DNA of 64,000 nucleotides from Silene latifolia (Eukaryota > Streptophyta > Magnoliopsida > Caryophyllales > Caryophyllaceae), in contig NC_133529.1 of the NCBI RefSeq assembly GCF_048544455.1, positions 51,331,401 to 51,395,400 of the forward strand, written 5' to 3'. Below the pieces are notes generated by a model, which saw only the letters and a program-made list of their open reading frames with translations, did no database searches and had not been told where the DNA came from. How positions within the stretch are numbered: position 1 is the first letter of the stretch; each line of letters opens with the position of its first letter. A program made the translations under genes and the position numbers. Positions 24,997 to 36,534 of the stretch are shown here, piece by piece.

Positions 24997-25295
24997 CTTT
25001 ACTGGCTTGTTGGCAGAAATGAGATTGTCTTCTTCAAAAGACTGGTCTTCTGCAAATAAGAAGTGTTGTAGCTCGGGCTCGAAAGTACTCAAGTCTTCCT
25101 TTCGAAGTTCTCTTTGCATACGGAGTCTATGCCGAAACAGTCTTTCTGGCTCCGAATCAGCTGGAACTAAATCTTACCTGTCTGACCTGGGCATACACAA
25201 CACTGAAAGAGATAAATGAGAACTGTCTCAAGGAATAAAAATTCCCTAAGACGGATAAAAATAAACGAAAACAAAAACAGATAGGGCTATTGCCT
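24997..25295 (-). other. 5' leader of element C
   Basis: About 300 bp between primer site and gag start, without a recognisable frame. Confidence 0.65.
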
Positions 25296-25312
25296 CCCCA
25301 GCAACGGCGCCA
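25296..25312 (-). promoter_or_regulatory. Primer binding site of element C (tRNA-Asp)
   Basis: The minus strand reads TGGCGCCGTTGCTGGGG. This matches the complement of the plant tRNA-Asp 3' end at all but one base (C replaced by T), a primer typical of Athila elements. It lies five bases from the LTR end. Confidence 0.9.
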
Positions 25313-25317
25313 AAATT

Positions 25318-26786
25318 TGTTACTGTCGTTTTGTACCAAAAATAAACCTAATTAAAACTAACAAAGAAGCTAGTGATAAGCAAGGTCGATCTCCATAGGG
25401 AGGCAAGATATCTGTTAAGGGTCCGTCTATTTGGTCACAAATGGGGGTTTGAATTTTGATTTCTAAACTAATAAAAGGTTTAAAGGAAAGAGCAGTAAAG
25501 AAAGAGCAATAAAGATAGAAAATATAAAAAAGATTATCAGATAAGAGAAAGCATGCCAAGATTTCGGTTCACCATGGTAGTCTATCGACTCAGCTGCAAA
25601 TAGCCTAGATGATTTACTGTGAGACGGATACAGGAAAGGTCCTTCCGGTCCACTTTCTATCCTAGATTTCCACCAACTTAACTTCCGTCCTCATTAGGGT
25701 AGTCTACTGTTCATAGCAGGTCTATTTAGTCCAATCTTTCGATACAGGAGTAAATTTAACCAGATTAAAGGTAACTTAGAAGCGTGCACTCAACTAAGTC
25801 GGTATTATAGTTAAATTGCCATGGGTACAGATTCTCACAAGTAAACTATCTAGTCTATTCGCTACATCGTCACAATCCTACCATGGATTCCCTAACCCCG
25901 ACATGAAAGAATTTAGGTACTCATATTACTAGTGATGTCAACAATAATAATAATGAATATACTAATTAGAGGCATATTGAAATAACAATAATTATGCATA
26001 AGATGAATTAGGGCAGAAATTAAGATGGAGAGAAACAAGAATAAAAGCAACAAATAAATAGATTAAGATTAAGAGAAGAAAAGGTGATTACAATCTCAAG
26101 CAATCCGGCGTAGAGAACAATCCAAATCCAAGCAAAAGATTAAAGAAAGAGTTAACAGTAGTAAAATGAAAGAGAGACTAAGAGAGTTCTTAGATGAAAG
26201 AAGCGTAAGTAGCGTCCTTGATAACCTAATTAACGAAAGCTTAAATAGGCAAAAACAAAGTTTTAAACGAAATAAGTCCAACACGGGTTAATTAAGCCCG
26301 TGTAATACCAAAACCTCTCGATCGAGGGAAATCAAACAACTCGATCGAGGACTTCAAAAGCTAATCCTCTCGATCGAGGAGTAATACCTCTCGATCGAGG
26401 AAACCCAATAATCAGCATTTCGATCGAGTACAATAAAGTACTCGATCGACCTCTTCTACTCTCCAAACCACTTGATCGAATCAAAAGACCTCTCGATCGA
26501 GTGTTCTTCCTCAAAGTCAGCTTCTAATTCGTCTTTGACTGCTTCGTTGACCACCCTTTCACGCACTTCAAGGCATAATCTCGCTCTAACATTCCCGTCT
26601 CCTCAAGATGCATGCAAAATAGGACAAAAAGAGTAAGGTTTCACCACTTTCAGGTTCATTTCTGCAAATCAGACAAAACAAACCAAAGTAGCTAATTCGG
26701 GGCATTTTGCAATACCTAACGGTACAAAAATGCATAGAAATACGTGCAAAATAAGACTAAAAAGGCTATATAACATGAACGTATCA
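25318..26786 (-). repeat. 5' LTR of element C
   Basis: About 1469 bp, from TGTTACTGTCG to GAACGTATCA on the plus strand. It is the undamaged reference for the 3' LTR. It carries the palindrome array 26317-26501. The exact left boundary could shift a few bases (an alternative TG lies at TGTCGTTTTG). Confidence 0.82.
26317..26501. repeat. CTCGATCGAG palindrome array (C, 5' LTR)
   Basis: Same units and order as 3422-3614 in the other LTR. Differences include CTTGATCGAA here against CTCGATCGAA there, a CpG-decay type change, and a small deletion after the third unit. Confidence 0.9.
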
Positions 26787-28432
26787 GTACACGAAAGTTA
26801 TGGGAGTATAATTCGCTTTATGGTTTGGTATATTAATAATATACATATAAAGGAAACGACATTTTGTTGTCTCAATGAGACTTGCAAAGATGTTTTTTAT
26901 GTACTGGTATGACGAGTGGATACCAATATAGTCTTAATGAGTATTATGGAGAACATGAGAAATAATCATTGTAAGTTAGTTACATTGATATCAATTTCAA
27001 ATAGACAAGTATGGTTCCTGATTGTAATCTGGACACATTTTGTTTAAATGAAAGTAATTGTGTGCTGAAATGGTTTCAAGTACGACACTATGACTAATTT
27101 TACAACTAAAATGAGTACTTTGTTGCTTATGAAGCATCAAATAGAGTGTGTGGTTAGGAAATCAAATATATACACAACTATATACTTTGTTGCTTATGAA
27201 GAAACAAAGAGTAAATTTGATTTAAGAATCAAACGTGTGCTATTAATTTTACTTTATTCGTATAAGGTAAATTAAACATATGTAAGATAGTAATTGATGC
27301 AATAGCTGCATGTCCCATAGAAAACCTCTTTCGCAATTATAATAAGAAAATTCATAGCACTGCGATTTGTATAAGACGCATTGGCGAGTGGTCTTGATAC
27401 TACCAAGAGGTCTTTATTTTAGTGGGAGGTTATGTTCGATATGATTGATACGTTTGTATGACATGTTCTTTTATTTGTTAAAAGGTTGATTTTGCATTTA
27501 ATTATCGTATGATTGAATGTTTGTCCTAGAATAGTATACAATGTTTAAACAGATCACCAAGTGCGTGACTTGGTTATGGAACTCTGTTTTATAAGATAAT
27601 GTATTTATATAAGTCTCTAATCAGGGCATAGTGAAAGGGACACTTATGCCTCATAATGATTAGTATGTGAGTTGGTTTATGACTACGTTCCGTAAGTCAT
27701 GATATTGAGATATCAAACCAGGCACATGGATACATATTTGGAATATGTATTAGACTGACCCGTCAAAGAACTTTGTTAAGGTTTCGCTTAGTGTCAAAAA
27801 AGTTTCTTTCACCGTTTGGTAGTCTTTAGACCTGAGTCTTTGACTACTCTGTACATGTGAAGTGCTAGTTTTGACATCATCAAACGTCAACCGTGCTTGG
27901 TGGCTATAAAGGTGATGGTTGAACTTGTCATGAAATGTGTGACAGAATGTGGTTAGACAAAATGGGATTTGCTCCTCCTTTGAAAAAGGAGTTTATCATC
28001 TTCGGCCTCTTGAAGAGTGGGAATTGTATAAGTGCATGGCCATGCCCCGACGAGGTGAAAGTCAGTCGTCTGTTGTAACAATTCAACTCAGAGATTCGAG
28101 AAAAGAGATAGAGATTTATAGGGATGACACTTCTCCTACCCTATTCTCTTATGAAGAGATAGAAGCAAAGAGATTATGGTGCCTTATAGGACATAAGTGC
28201 AAGTGGGAGACTGAAAGAGTTAGTGTGCCCATATGTCCGAAATATTGTATAACCGATTAGTTCTACGTGGCTACAATGTTCTGCTAGGAGTCGTTTGTAG
28301 TCGGAGTCCTAAATGAGTTAGGATTTGGGTAGTCTTAGTCGGTCCTACAGGGTCACACACTAGATGAGCTTTGGGCAATATTATAATTAATATAGATTAA
28401 TTATAAAGGCAATAAGAATAATTAAAGATTAT
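26787..28432 (+). mobile_element. Old copia relic (3' end of an element)
   Basis: A weak RNase H end, FVAYEAS followed by a tryptophan-less RVCG, is visible near 27180-27215 on the plus strand. A copia-type polypurine tract GTGCAAGTGGGAGA lies at 28197-28210, followed by an LTR-like start TGAAAGAGTTAGTG. The candidate LTR is cut by element E after about 220 bp. No intact gene is present. The short ORFs 27090-27275 and 27949-28260 are fragments of this relic. The superfamily call rests mainly on the polypurine tract. Confidence 0.45.
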
Positions 28433-30199
28433 TGATGTGACTCTTAATTGTGCACATTTAGTCCCCTAATTGAACCTATTTTGCATACTAATATAGCATT
28501 TCATGGCCATTTTATCCGTCAATTCCTTCCTATTTTGCTTTCCTAGTGCATTTCATATGTTTTGTAGGAAAGGAGATAAATGAGGCGGAATTCCCCCTCT
28601 GCCGTGCATATTTGGAAGCTTTTTGATGATATAGGATGGACTACTATGAATAGGAGGCAAGAATGATGACCAATGATGTAGGAATAAAGAGTATATAGAA
28701 GGGTCATAGGCTTAAAAGCAAGGATGACGAGAAGGAAGCCATTGCAAGAAGAAATTGCTCGGAACCCAAACCAAGAGTTGAGTTTTTAGCTCTGAAAGTA
28801 TGCTAGATGAAATGACGTCGAAAAATCAAGTGGTCTAGGCTTTTGAATCACTCCAATAGGAGTCCGGATGAGGAAATGACATCCGTTTTACAATCCGAGC
28901 TCAAATAGACAAGCTGTCCCGGGATCCGCGCGTCCCGAGACCAATCCGCTCGTCCCAAGCTGCTGCGCCATTTTCAGAATAGTCTGTTTGTGGATCCGCG
29001 CATCCCGAGCTCAGGATGAGCATCCCAGTCCTAGGATATGCGCATCTCCTTCGAGAGGAGCATTTCCCTACTCAACACTTAGCAATGTTATTTACTAATC
29101 AACCCTTGCTTAACCTAATGATGTACCACTATATATACTCCATTTGTAATAATCAAAGGATCAAGCTTTCTTAGATTAAATCAACTTTCCTTAGATTAGA
29201 TTAGGAGTAGATTAGAATATATTATCCTTTAATCTTTCCACAAAATTACACATTAATCTTTCCTTTATTATTGTTCAAGTTTATTATTGAGTAATTCAAG
29301 TTTATTATTGGGTAATTAGAAGATCATTTAGGTTTATTGGAGAATTGACAACTCTTCATCAATCAATCAAGTTCTCTTCTTTTATTCTTTGCTTTACTAT
29401 TTGGAATCATCTTCATAGGTATAATTCTCTTTTACCCTTGTTTAATTATTGTTAATCACATCATTTATTCATCATGTTTAGCTTTGTTAGTATGATTGAC
29501 AACCTTATTAACATGTTAAATTTGATAATGAGTGAGTAGTCTTCTAGCTAGGATTAATGGGTAATTAAGGGAAACCAACATGGGGAATGATTCATGCTTA
29601 ATCTAATATGTTCACATAATTTATTTGCTTGCTTGTGGTGATTCCAACTTATGCACATGTTATGTTTGATGAAATGCGAGCATATGAATCCTTGCATTTT
29701 TTACCCATCACTTATCTTTTCAATGAGACTTGTAAGACATAAACCAACTCGAGTCTCATTAGACCATGCATATAGTTGAATAGGAAGGATTAAGTCGACT
29801 TGTAGGTGTTGTACAATCTAATCGATTTGGCTCCGGGACCCAAACCTTCTTAGGGATTGTAAGATATACACTAACTCGATCCCATCACAACAATAGGTGC
29901 TTGCATATAATTGAGAACATGTTTGTATGATCAACTCCCATGAATCCCCTATGAACCCGTGATATCCTAGCATTTTTAGTCATTTGTTTACATCTTTCCT
30001 TTTGTTACTTGTTTATTGCTTTTATTAGATTAGAATCATCAACCCATTATAATTGTGACAACCCCAAGCACAACCATAATTAGATTGAACAATTTGAGTA
30101 CCCCTCGTCCCGTGGATCGACCTCGACTTAACCACTAACTTGTTGTTTGTTGAGAATTATAAATGTGTTTGATTGAGAGCCCCAACGACACTCTCATCA
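28433..30199 (+). repeat. 5' LTR of element E
   Basis: Ends CTCATCA, three bases before the primer binding site. It contains repeated CpG-rich phrases at 28916-29066, such as GGATCCGCGCGTCCCGAG, AATCCGCTCGTCCC and GGATCCGCGCATCCCGAG. Without a second copy in the window the start cannot be confirmed. Confidence 0.65.
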
Positions 30200-30202
30200 A
30201 AA

Positions 30203-30219
30203 TGGCGCCGTTGCCGGGG
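30203..30219 (+). promoter_or_regulatory. Primer binding site of element E (tRNA-Asp)
   Basis: TGGCGCCGTTGCCGGGG is a perfect 17-nt complement to the plant tRNA-Asp 3' end, the Athila-type primer. Confidence 0.93.
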
Positions 30220-30314
30220 ACGGTGTTGTGTATTTGAATCGTTATTTTGTCTAGTTTTAGTTGTGTTTCTTTTTCTTTAGTTTTATTCTACTTGTTCTGT
30301 TTCACATGCTCAAC

Positions 30315-30800
30315 ATGTCTACATTCACTTTTTGGCAACATGAAAATGAGTCTTTTGATAAGTACATTGCTAGATTTGAAGATTATATGACTCATGCTTG
30401 GAATCATGGTTTTACTCTTTCAAATTATGAAGCATGTTGTGTTGTTTATAATGGCATGAACCTTGAAACCCGCAACTTGACATTTCACTTGAGTGGTGGT
30501 AGGATATGTGAGATGAGTTGTGAGGAATTTTGGGAATTTGTTGAGTTCATGACCATCCAATGTCTCAAGCAAACTATACATGACATATTTGAAAGTGCCA
30601 AGGAAGGTATGGAAGCAATAAAAACCATATTTCAAAAATTCATTGAGGGAAACTATGATGAAAATGACATTTGTGAGAATGAGACACCTTCCTATAACCT
30701 TGAGTCAACCCACTATGACCACAAATTTACCCCTCATTCGGAAGATGGAATGATTGATGAGGAGAGTGGTGATGAGGAAGAGTACATTCTTGATTGTTAA
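30315..30800 (+). CDS. Short Athila-like gag fragment protein
   Basis: A 161-residue frame starts at ATG 30315 (MSTFTFWQHENES). The lines FDKYIARFEDYMTHAWNHGF, EACCVVYNGMNLETRN and HLSGGRICEMSCEEFWEF follow the retrotransposon gag core pattern (body, hydrophobic NGL-like line, then SGG). The C-terminus is acidic (EESGDEEEYILDC). There is no zinc knuckle, so this is a shortened gag of less than half the usual length. It starts about 95 bp after the primer site. The frame is intact, unlike most of the window. Confidence 0.65.
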   Translation: MSTFTFWQHENESFDKYIARFEDYMTHAWNHGFTLSNYEACCVVYNGMNLETRNLTFHLSGGRICEMSCEEFWEFVEFMTIQCLKQTIHDIFESAKEGMEAIKTIFQKFIEGNYDENDICENETPSYNLESTHYDHKFTPHSEDGMIDEESGDEEEYILDC

Positions 30801-30812
30801 ACCAATGCTTTG

Positions 30813-31343
30813 ATGCCGTCATCCTACTCTTCTTGTGTACCAATGAAACCAACTTCCATGGAACTTGATGATTATGGGCAAGGCGAGAGTGATATGGATG
30901 AGAGCTTGAGTGAAAACTCACCCTTTGAGGATGACATATTAGAGGGAGACAATTTTGTTGAATTTGGTGAGCCTTGTTACGACAACCCCTATGATAATGG
31001 ACCTTGTTGGGATGAAGAATATGAGGACATTTGGGAACCCCAAATAGACACCCTTGAAATCACCTTGATTGATAATGAGAGTACTTACATTAAAAGTGGT
31101 GATTTTGACTATTTGGAGGATAAGTTGAGTGAATTGCCAACCAACTACCCATTTCATGTTCCTACCATCCATCACATCCCTTATGGTTTTTGTCATAACA
31201 TTCTTCACATGCTTGTTCGGTCTTTTACTTGGGCATTTTTCAATTGTATAATCTTGTGTTGCTATGCATGCCTATTTATATCTCACTCCCAAGAATTTGA
31301 CCGACTTCTACGTGCTTTGAGTGCTAGTGATAATTTTCTATGA
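30813..31343 (+). CDS. Acidic protein with C-terminal membrane segment
   Basis: A 176-residue frame starts at ATG 30813, twelve bases after the gag fragment stops. Residues 1 to about 110 are strongly acidic (MDESLSENSPFEDD, WDEEYEDIWEPQID). A hydrophobic segment follows (SFTWAFFNCIILCCYACLFI), then EFDRLLRALSAS. A TM segment followed by FDRLLRAL resembles the end of internal ORFs I associate with Athila-like elements. Its function is unknown. It could be translated by reinitiation or from its own mRNA. Confidence 0.55.
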   Translation: MPSSYSSCVPMKPTSMELDDYGQGESDMDESLSENSPFEDDILEGDNFVEFGEPCYDNPYDNGPCWDEEYEDIWEPQIDTLEITLIDNESTYIKSGDFDYLEDKLSELPTNYPFHVPTIHHIPYGFCHNILHMLVRSFTWAFFNCIILCCYACLFISHSQEFDRLLRALSASDNFL

Positions 31344-32265
31344 AATAGTCAATTGAAAATCTTTGGTTTGATGGAGTTCCCCAATAACCATTAATTTGTA
31401 TGTATGCATTTAGTGTAATTTTCCATTCATTCATTCATTTAATTAATTGCATGAGAGATGAAAGGGAGGGATCTCATATTTTAATTGAGTTTTTTGAAGG
31501 AAATTAATGAAATTGAGAAGATGGAAAACGTAAAGAAATGAAGAAAATGGAGAATTTGGGCATGTGAGCAACTTTTTTATCATTAAAAAGGTGTTGGGTC
31601 GAAATTTCTCGAAATATGCTCATCTCGAGTCCAATCGGCGCGGATTGAAAGACAAGAAAAAAAGAAAAGCTCCCTGCCTGAGAATCCGAGCGGATTCTGA
31701 AGAAAACGAGCGTCCTAGCTCCCAAACCGAGCGGGACGAAACCAACCCGAGCGGGTTCAGGCTAAAATTCATCTTTTCTCTCATTTGGCTCGTGTCATGG
31801 CCATATATGCTTCATATCTACAATCTTCATCTCCTACAATGATTGTAAGAACCCTTTTCTTTCCCTATCTCTCATGTATAGTTGTATTTATGTAGTTGCC
31901 TCATGATTAAACCCCTTTCTTCCTACATTAGCAATAGGGTTTAAAATCGGTTTGGGGAGGTTAAACCATGAAGCAACATACATATATCATATAGTTTAGG
32001 CTTGCACTTATATTATATTTCACATTGCATTTACATTAGTTAGCTCATATAGTATAGTAGCATTGTAATATATTTCATATGATTATATTAGTTTGCATTG
32101 TAATATATCTCACATGATTCATATAGTTAGTTGCATTCATACATAGTCACTAATGACCCAACCTCATTTCTCCTACATTAGAAATAGTGCTTAAATCGGT
32201 TTGGGGAGGTTTGATCATAGGTGAGAACATGCATCATCTAGTATAGTGTAGATTGCATTCATTTG

Positions 32266-32309
<44 letters not shown>

Positions 32310-32980
32310 TATAGAATTGCATTTAGTTAGAGCATGCATTCATTCATACCATTGCATTTATTCAAAAAAATCCCAAAAACATGTACTTTCTTTTCCATTC
32401 CTACTCCTACATGTACATTGAGGACAATGGCCAAAATAAAGTGGGGGATATTGTATATACTTGGTTGCTTGTTTGAAAAATTGAAAAAAAATCAAAAACA
32501 TGTTCATTCCTTTATAGTGTAGAATTGTATATATTTTATATACTTGGTTGCTTGTTTGTCTATCCTTTTTCACATTGATCGACTACGCCACATCCGAGAC
32601 ATGAGGATATTGAAGACCGCATGGTATGATCTTTCCAATCTCCTTTTTCCTCTTTATGTTAATGACTATGTGACTTTATTTTGATTGATGAGGTATAAAC
32701 AATGTGATTATAGGATTCCATTTAGAGTATATGGCATATTAGTTGGTAGAAGCATATGCATTAAAGTTGTATAAATGTTAGTTGCATCATGGCATATAGT
32801 TGCATTTAGGAAACATTTTGTGAAACCGTCTATTTGGGAAGCTTGACAAGTGTATATAAGGCCCTTGTAGATACTTTTTCTTCTTAAAACTTTGCTTGTT
32901 ATAATAGTTGTAAAACACCCTAGGATGTGTCATGCTAGTATCCTTTGACCCATGGATTAAAGCCTAGTCAAGAGTACCTT
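31344..32980 (+). other. 3' non-coding region of element E
   Basis: AT-rich and without genes. It contains CpG-rich phrases at 31652-31760 (CCGAGCGGATTC, CCGAGCGGGACG, CCGAGCGGGTTC), which are inverted relatives of the LTR phrase. It also holds two copies of a segment with TTTGGGGAGGTT (about 31923-31973 and 32169-32216), a polypurine-like AAAGTGGGGGA near 32440 and a duplicated TATACTTGGTTGCTTGTTTG (about 32456 and 32539). Confidence 0.65.
32267..32307. repeat. (TA)n microsatellite
   Basis: About 20 uninterrupted TA dinucleotides inside the 3' region of E. Confidence 0.95.
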
Positions 32981-35487
32981 TGTAGACATGGCCCACCTGC
33001 AAGCCCAGCCGAGCTGTGGACATACATCGGTCTTTTGAAAGCCACGCTCGGCGGCGTAAAAATGCTTTCGACCGGATCGTTTTAGATCGGTCGGTTTCGT
33101 CTCGGTAAGGGTCTCGAAACGATTAGAGATGTTCGGAGTCGCCACCAAGTATTTGTGGGATGCTTGGAATCCGTTCGAATCCACTTTATACCTCGGTCAA
33201 ACGAAGCAGAAAGCAGTGTTTGACATAGGTACTAAAGATAAGGAATCGTCCCTCTTTAGCATCATATCTCTAGAATGACGCTCGTACGCCCTGGATAAGG
33301 TCGTCCACTATCCAAAGTTTCTGAGTAAGAGGTGAAGGTACGTATTGAGAAGCCCTTTAATCAGACACCCAATCCCGCCCACGGTAGCGGCCTCTACTGA
33401 TCGATCTTGGTTGGTTGAATGCAAAAGTTGATAAAACGGTTTAAATGCATGAATGCGCATCCAATAATTTAAACCTAACATGTGAGAGCTTTCTAATTCG
33501 GTTGGTTTAATCCAAATATCAAGTATAAGATGTCGAGTTGGATTAATGGTTGATTTGCATGCAAGACGGAAATTAAACATCTATTTACCGTATTAGGTTT
33601 ATGGTGCATAACGTGATCCATTTGTCTTAGTAAAGCGTTTTGCAAATATGATTTTCGAATGAGCAAATAGTCATCTGATCCGTCCTATATCCGGGCTAAC
33701 CGGAGTCGGGATCGTCCTAGACTAATGCTGGAAAGGAAACAGGCCCTGTGCTAGGCGGCCATATGTGGCGCAAGCATACCGGCGGTGTAAGGGGGCCTCC
33801 CCTGGTTTTGGAAATAAGAAAGAAGGGGCCTGTTTTAGGCGCGGGTCGACCAACGGTTATATGCCGTGTTCTGACCATTTGAAAAATGTTTATAAAACGT
33901 ATTGAAAAATAGGTATTTGACCCGATTTGGTTTGAAAGGATCGTCTAGACCGTTTTTGTTGATTTGAGGAACGAGACTCGAATAATCATTACTATTTTGA
34001 TGATATTCGGTGTCGGGTTCGACTTGACAAGCTTGACATGAATAGTTTTGAAAATAATCATGAACTAATTGTTTTAAGTTCACTTGAATATAATTAGTCA
34101 ATACTCATCATCGTATCCGGGTTAAAATCCGGCATGGTATGTGGAACCAAGGATGACTTTTTGTTGGTGACTAATATGTTTGTTTTGAAAATATAAAGAA
34201 ATGATGAAAGGCTTTAAAATACCTCCCAAAATGTAAAGAAATGAAATAAAAGGCTTTAAATACCTTTTAAATGTTATTAACCAAATATTATCACCGAAAC
34301 ACGGATTTACCCGTCATGGTATGAGGAACCAAGGGTGAAAAATATTTTATTGTTAAAAACAAATAAAATAAAATAAAATAAAAAAGGTTCGAAAATATTT
34401 GAAATGGTAAAAACCGATTACAAATATGGAAATGGATTAAAGGGGAAAGACGAGAACAAATACGGTTGAGTTCTGACCTGGACACCCCATTGAGGCGCGA
34501 GCCTATGTGCACAATAATGGGCTTCTGCCTCAGGCCAAAACTCAGTTTTGGCTCGTTTATCCCATGTTTTGGATCGTGTTATGCATGTTTTAGCATGTTT
34601 TAGTCATAAAACAAATGAAGACATGATAAAAGAAGGATTTTTACACCCTCATACTTACATGTTTGGTTATGGCGAGAAACCGACGTAAGTGTAACAACTC
34701 ATTTGGTCGGAAAAAGACTCGGTTTAAAACCGTTTTGGTAAGTAAAAAGAGTGTTTGTTTAAGATTAGTGACGGTGTAGTAGTCGAAGTGGTCGGTCAAG
34801 TGATTTAATGCACGTTGACGGTACCAAACAATGTGTAAGGCTTGTATTTAAGATCGGTAGGTCGTAAATGCGCGTCGGATTGTGACTTAAGAAGTCGAGT
34901 CGAGAATTTTAAGGGAGAAAAGAGGGGGCGGACACTCACGTAAGTTCTCAAATGAGGACATTTGAGGACTATTTATAGGAAAATGAGTGGTTGTGTGAGT
35001 TTTGAGCGACGTGGCCACCTGGGCTGCTCAATGAGGCGCGAGCCACGTCGCGGTTCTTCGAGTTGTCCTGTCACTTTCACACAAGTGCCATCATGATTTG
35101 TTCTATCCTAGGATTTGTAGTCACATATTTGGTACTTGACCATTCATGAATCCGGGAAATATTAGTATAGAAGGCTCTGAATGTTTTGTTTTTGGTGGTT
35201 GACTCGGTTTGACTCGTTGTTGGAGTCGGGATTTGAATTTTTGAGTCGGTTTTTGGTCCGGTTTCGGTTTTGACTATAGTTAGTGTCATTGTGACCCCGT
35301 CGTCGTGCATTAAACACTCCAGGTACTTTTGAAATGTTTTGAAATATTTTATTTTCGAAATCGTTTTAAGTTTTCCAACGTAAAGTTGTACACAAATTGT
35401 CGATCAAACGCCGCGATTCCAAAGCATGTTATAGTCCGATAATCATCGTGTGTTTGTTGGAGTCTCAGCAGATACTGGGTATCTATA
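32981..35487 (-). repeat. 3' LTR of element F
   Basis: The left edge TGTAGACATGGCCCACC matches the right-hand LTR copy at 63820 (TGTGGACATGGCCC). The right edge is placed at 35487, before the polypurine tract; the terminal dinucleotide there is TA where CA is expected, possibly a point mutation. The LTR holds two GAGGCGCGAGC phrases (34492, 35033) and an 11-nt match to the primer site (33134-33144). Confidence 0.75.
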
Positions 35488-35500
35488 GAGCCCCCACTTT
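35488..35500 (-). promoter_or_regulatory. Polypurine tract of element F
   Basis: The minus strand reads AAAGTGGGGGCTC next to the LTR start, the usual Tat-type plus-strand primer. Confidence 0.75.
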
Positions 35501-35807
35501 GACTGAGGCTTGGACAGGGCGAAAGTCAAAGTAGAGCCGCAGGTCAATCGAAGATTACAACCTGGAGACCCAAGCGACGTCGAGGCGGCTCGAAAGGATT
35601 CGGGCCAAGGACCTGCCGTCGGGAAGGGCGACGCCAAGGCGACTCGAGGGTACGAGCCAAGGACTTGTCGTCGGGAATAGTTTAGAGTCTGTCGATTATC
35701 CGTGCGGGTTGTTTAAAGTCCGTTAGACTACGTACAAAGGCTCGCCAGCCATAAGAAGGAGTCATACATGAGGCATCTTCGGATACGTCCTTGCACGTTT
35801 GAGGATA

Positions 35808-36398
35808 AAGGCTCGCAAGCTGTGGTGCGTATGTGAGGAGGGCTCGCCAGCCGCGATACGTAGTAAGGCTCGCCAGCGATGGTGCGTACCTGAGGAGGGC
35901 TCTCCAGCCGCGATGCGTAGTAAGGCTCGCCAGCCATGGTGCGTATATGAGGAGGGCTCGCCAGCCGCGATGCGTAGTAAGGCTCGCCAGCCATGGTGCG
36001 TATATGAGGAGGGCTCGCCAGCCGCGATGCGTAATAAGGCTCGCCAGCCATGGTGCGTATATGAGGAGGGCTCGCCAGCCGCGATGCGTAATAAGGCTCG
36101 CCAGCCATGGTGCGTATATGAGGAGGGCTCGCCAGCCGCGATGCGTAATAAGGCTCGCCAGCCATGGTGCGTATATGAGGAGGGCTCGCCAGCCGCGATG
36201 CGTAATAAGGCTCGCTTGACCATGGTGCGTATATGAGGAGGGCTCGCCAGCCGCGATGCGTAATAAGGTTTGCCAGCCGTGGTGCGTATATGAGGAGGGC
36301 TCGCCAGCCGCGATGCGTAATAAGGCTCGCCATCCATGGTGCGTATATGAGCCCAGCTCGCCAGCCGCGATGCGTAATAAGGTTCTCCAGCCGTGGAG
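35808..36398. repeat. 57-bp tandem repeat array (about 10 copies)
   Basis: Unit length is 57 bp, itself made of a 31-bp and a 26-bp half that share GGCTCGCCAGCC and TGCGTA. Central units are almost identical and edge units are more diverged. As 57 is a multiple of three, four long open frames appear on both strands, but none looks like a protein. The array lies just inside the 3' LTR, the region where Tat elements are known to grow satellite-like repeats. Confidence 0.93.
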
Positions 36399-36534
36399 GG
36401 TCGGTTAATTGACCGTGAGAATAGCCGCGTCGGATGGGCTTGTTTTGAAAGTAGCGGACTCATGATGCCGCCGTGAAAATAGTGAATTTCCACTATCACT
36501 ATTGTATTTTGAAATAAGCGGGTTCCGCGAGGAA

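Larger units (their letters stand above)
2655..26786 (-). mobile_element. Element C: non-autonomous Athila-type LTR retrotransposon
   Basis: On the minus strand the order is 5' LTR (25318-26786), tRNA-Asp-type primer site (25296-25312), gag (from 24996), protease (to 17110), an ATHILA-ORF1-like gene (16190-14309), a polypurine tract (12564-12551) and 3' LTR (12550-12376 plus 3724-2655). About 10.4 kb remains once nested elements A and D and their target duplications are subtracted. There is no reverse transcriptase, RNase H or integrase: only about 0.9 kb of non-coding DNA lies between protease and the ORF1-like gene. The LTRs look about 95% or more identical by eye, so it moved recently, presumably with help from another element. 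The 3' LTR is cut at its outer end by the plastid block, so the left target duplication is lost. The right flank is GTACA at 26787-26791. Confidence 0.82.
28433..32980 (+). mobile_element. Element E: compact Athila-type element, 3' end cut by F
   Basis: It has a 5' LTR of about 1.77 kb, a perfect tRNA-Asp primer site, two adjacent intact small ORFs and a long AT-rich 3' region. No protease, reverse transcriptase or integrase is present. The left end of element F (32981) interrupts it, so the 3' LTR lies outside the window or is lost. The start at 28433 (TGATGTGACTC) is a best guess; TGTGACTC at 28436 is possible. Confidence 0.7.

Noticed and set aside
32439..32452. AAAGTGGGGGA as polypurine tract with a 3' LTR of element E starting here
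   Set aside because: The following sequence does not match the 5' LTR at 28433, so no LTR border can be supported.
35728..36499. Long open frames on both strands (up to 245 codons)
   Set aside because: They come from the 57-bp repeat, whose length is a multiple of three. The peptide is a pure repeat in every frame.
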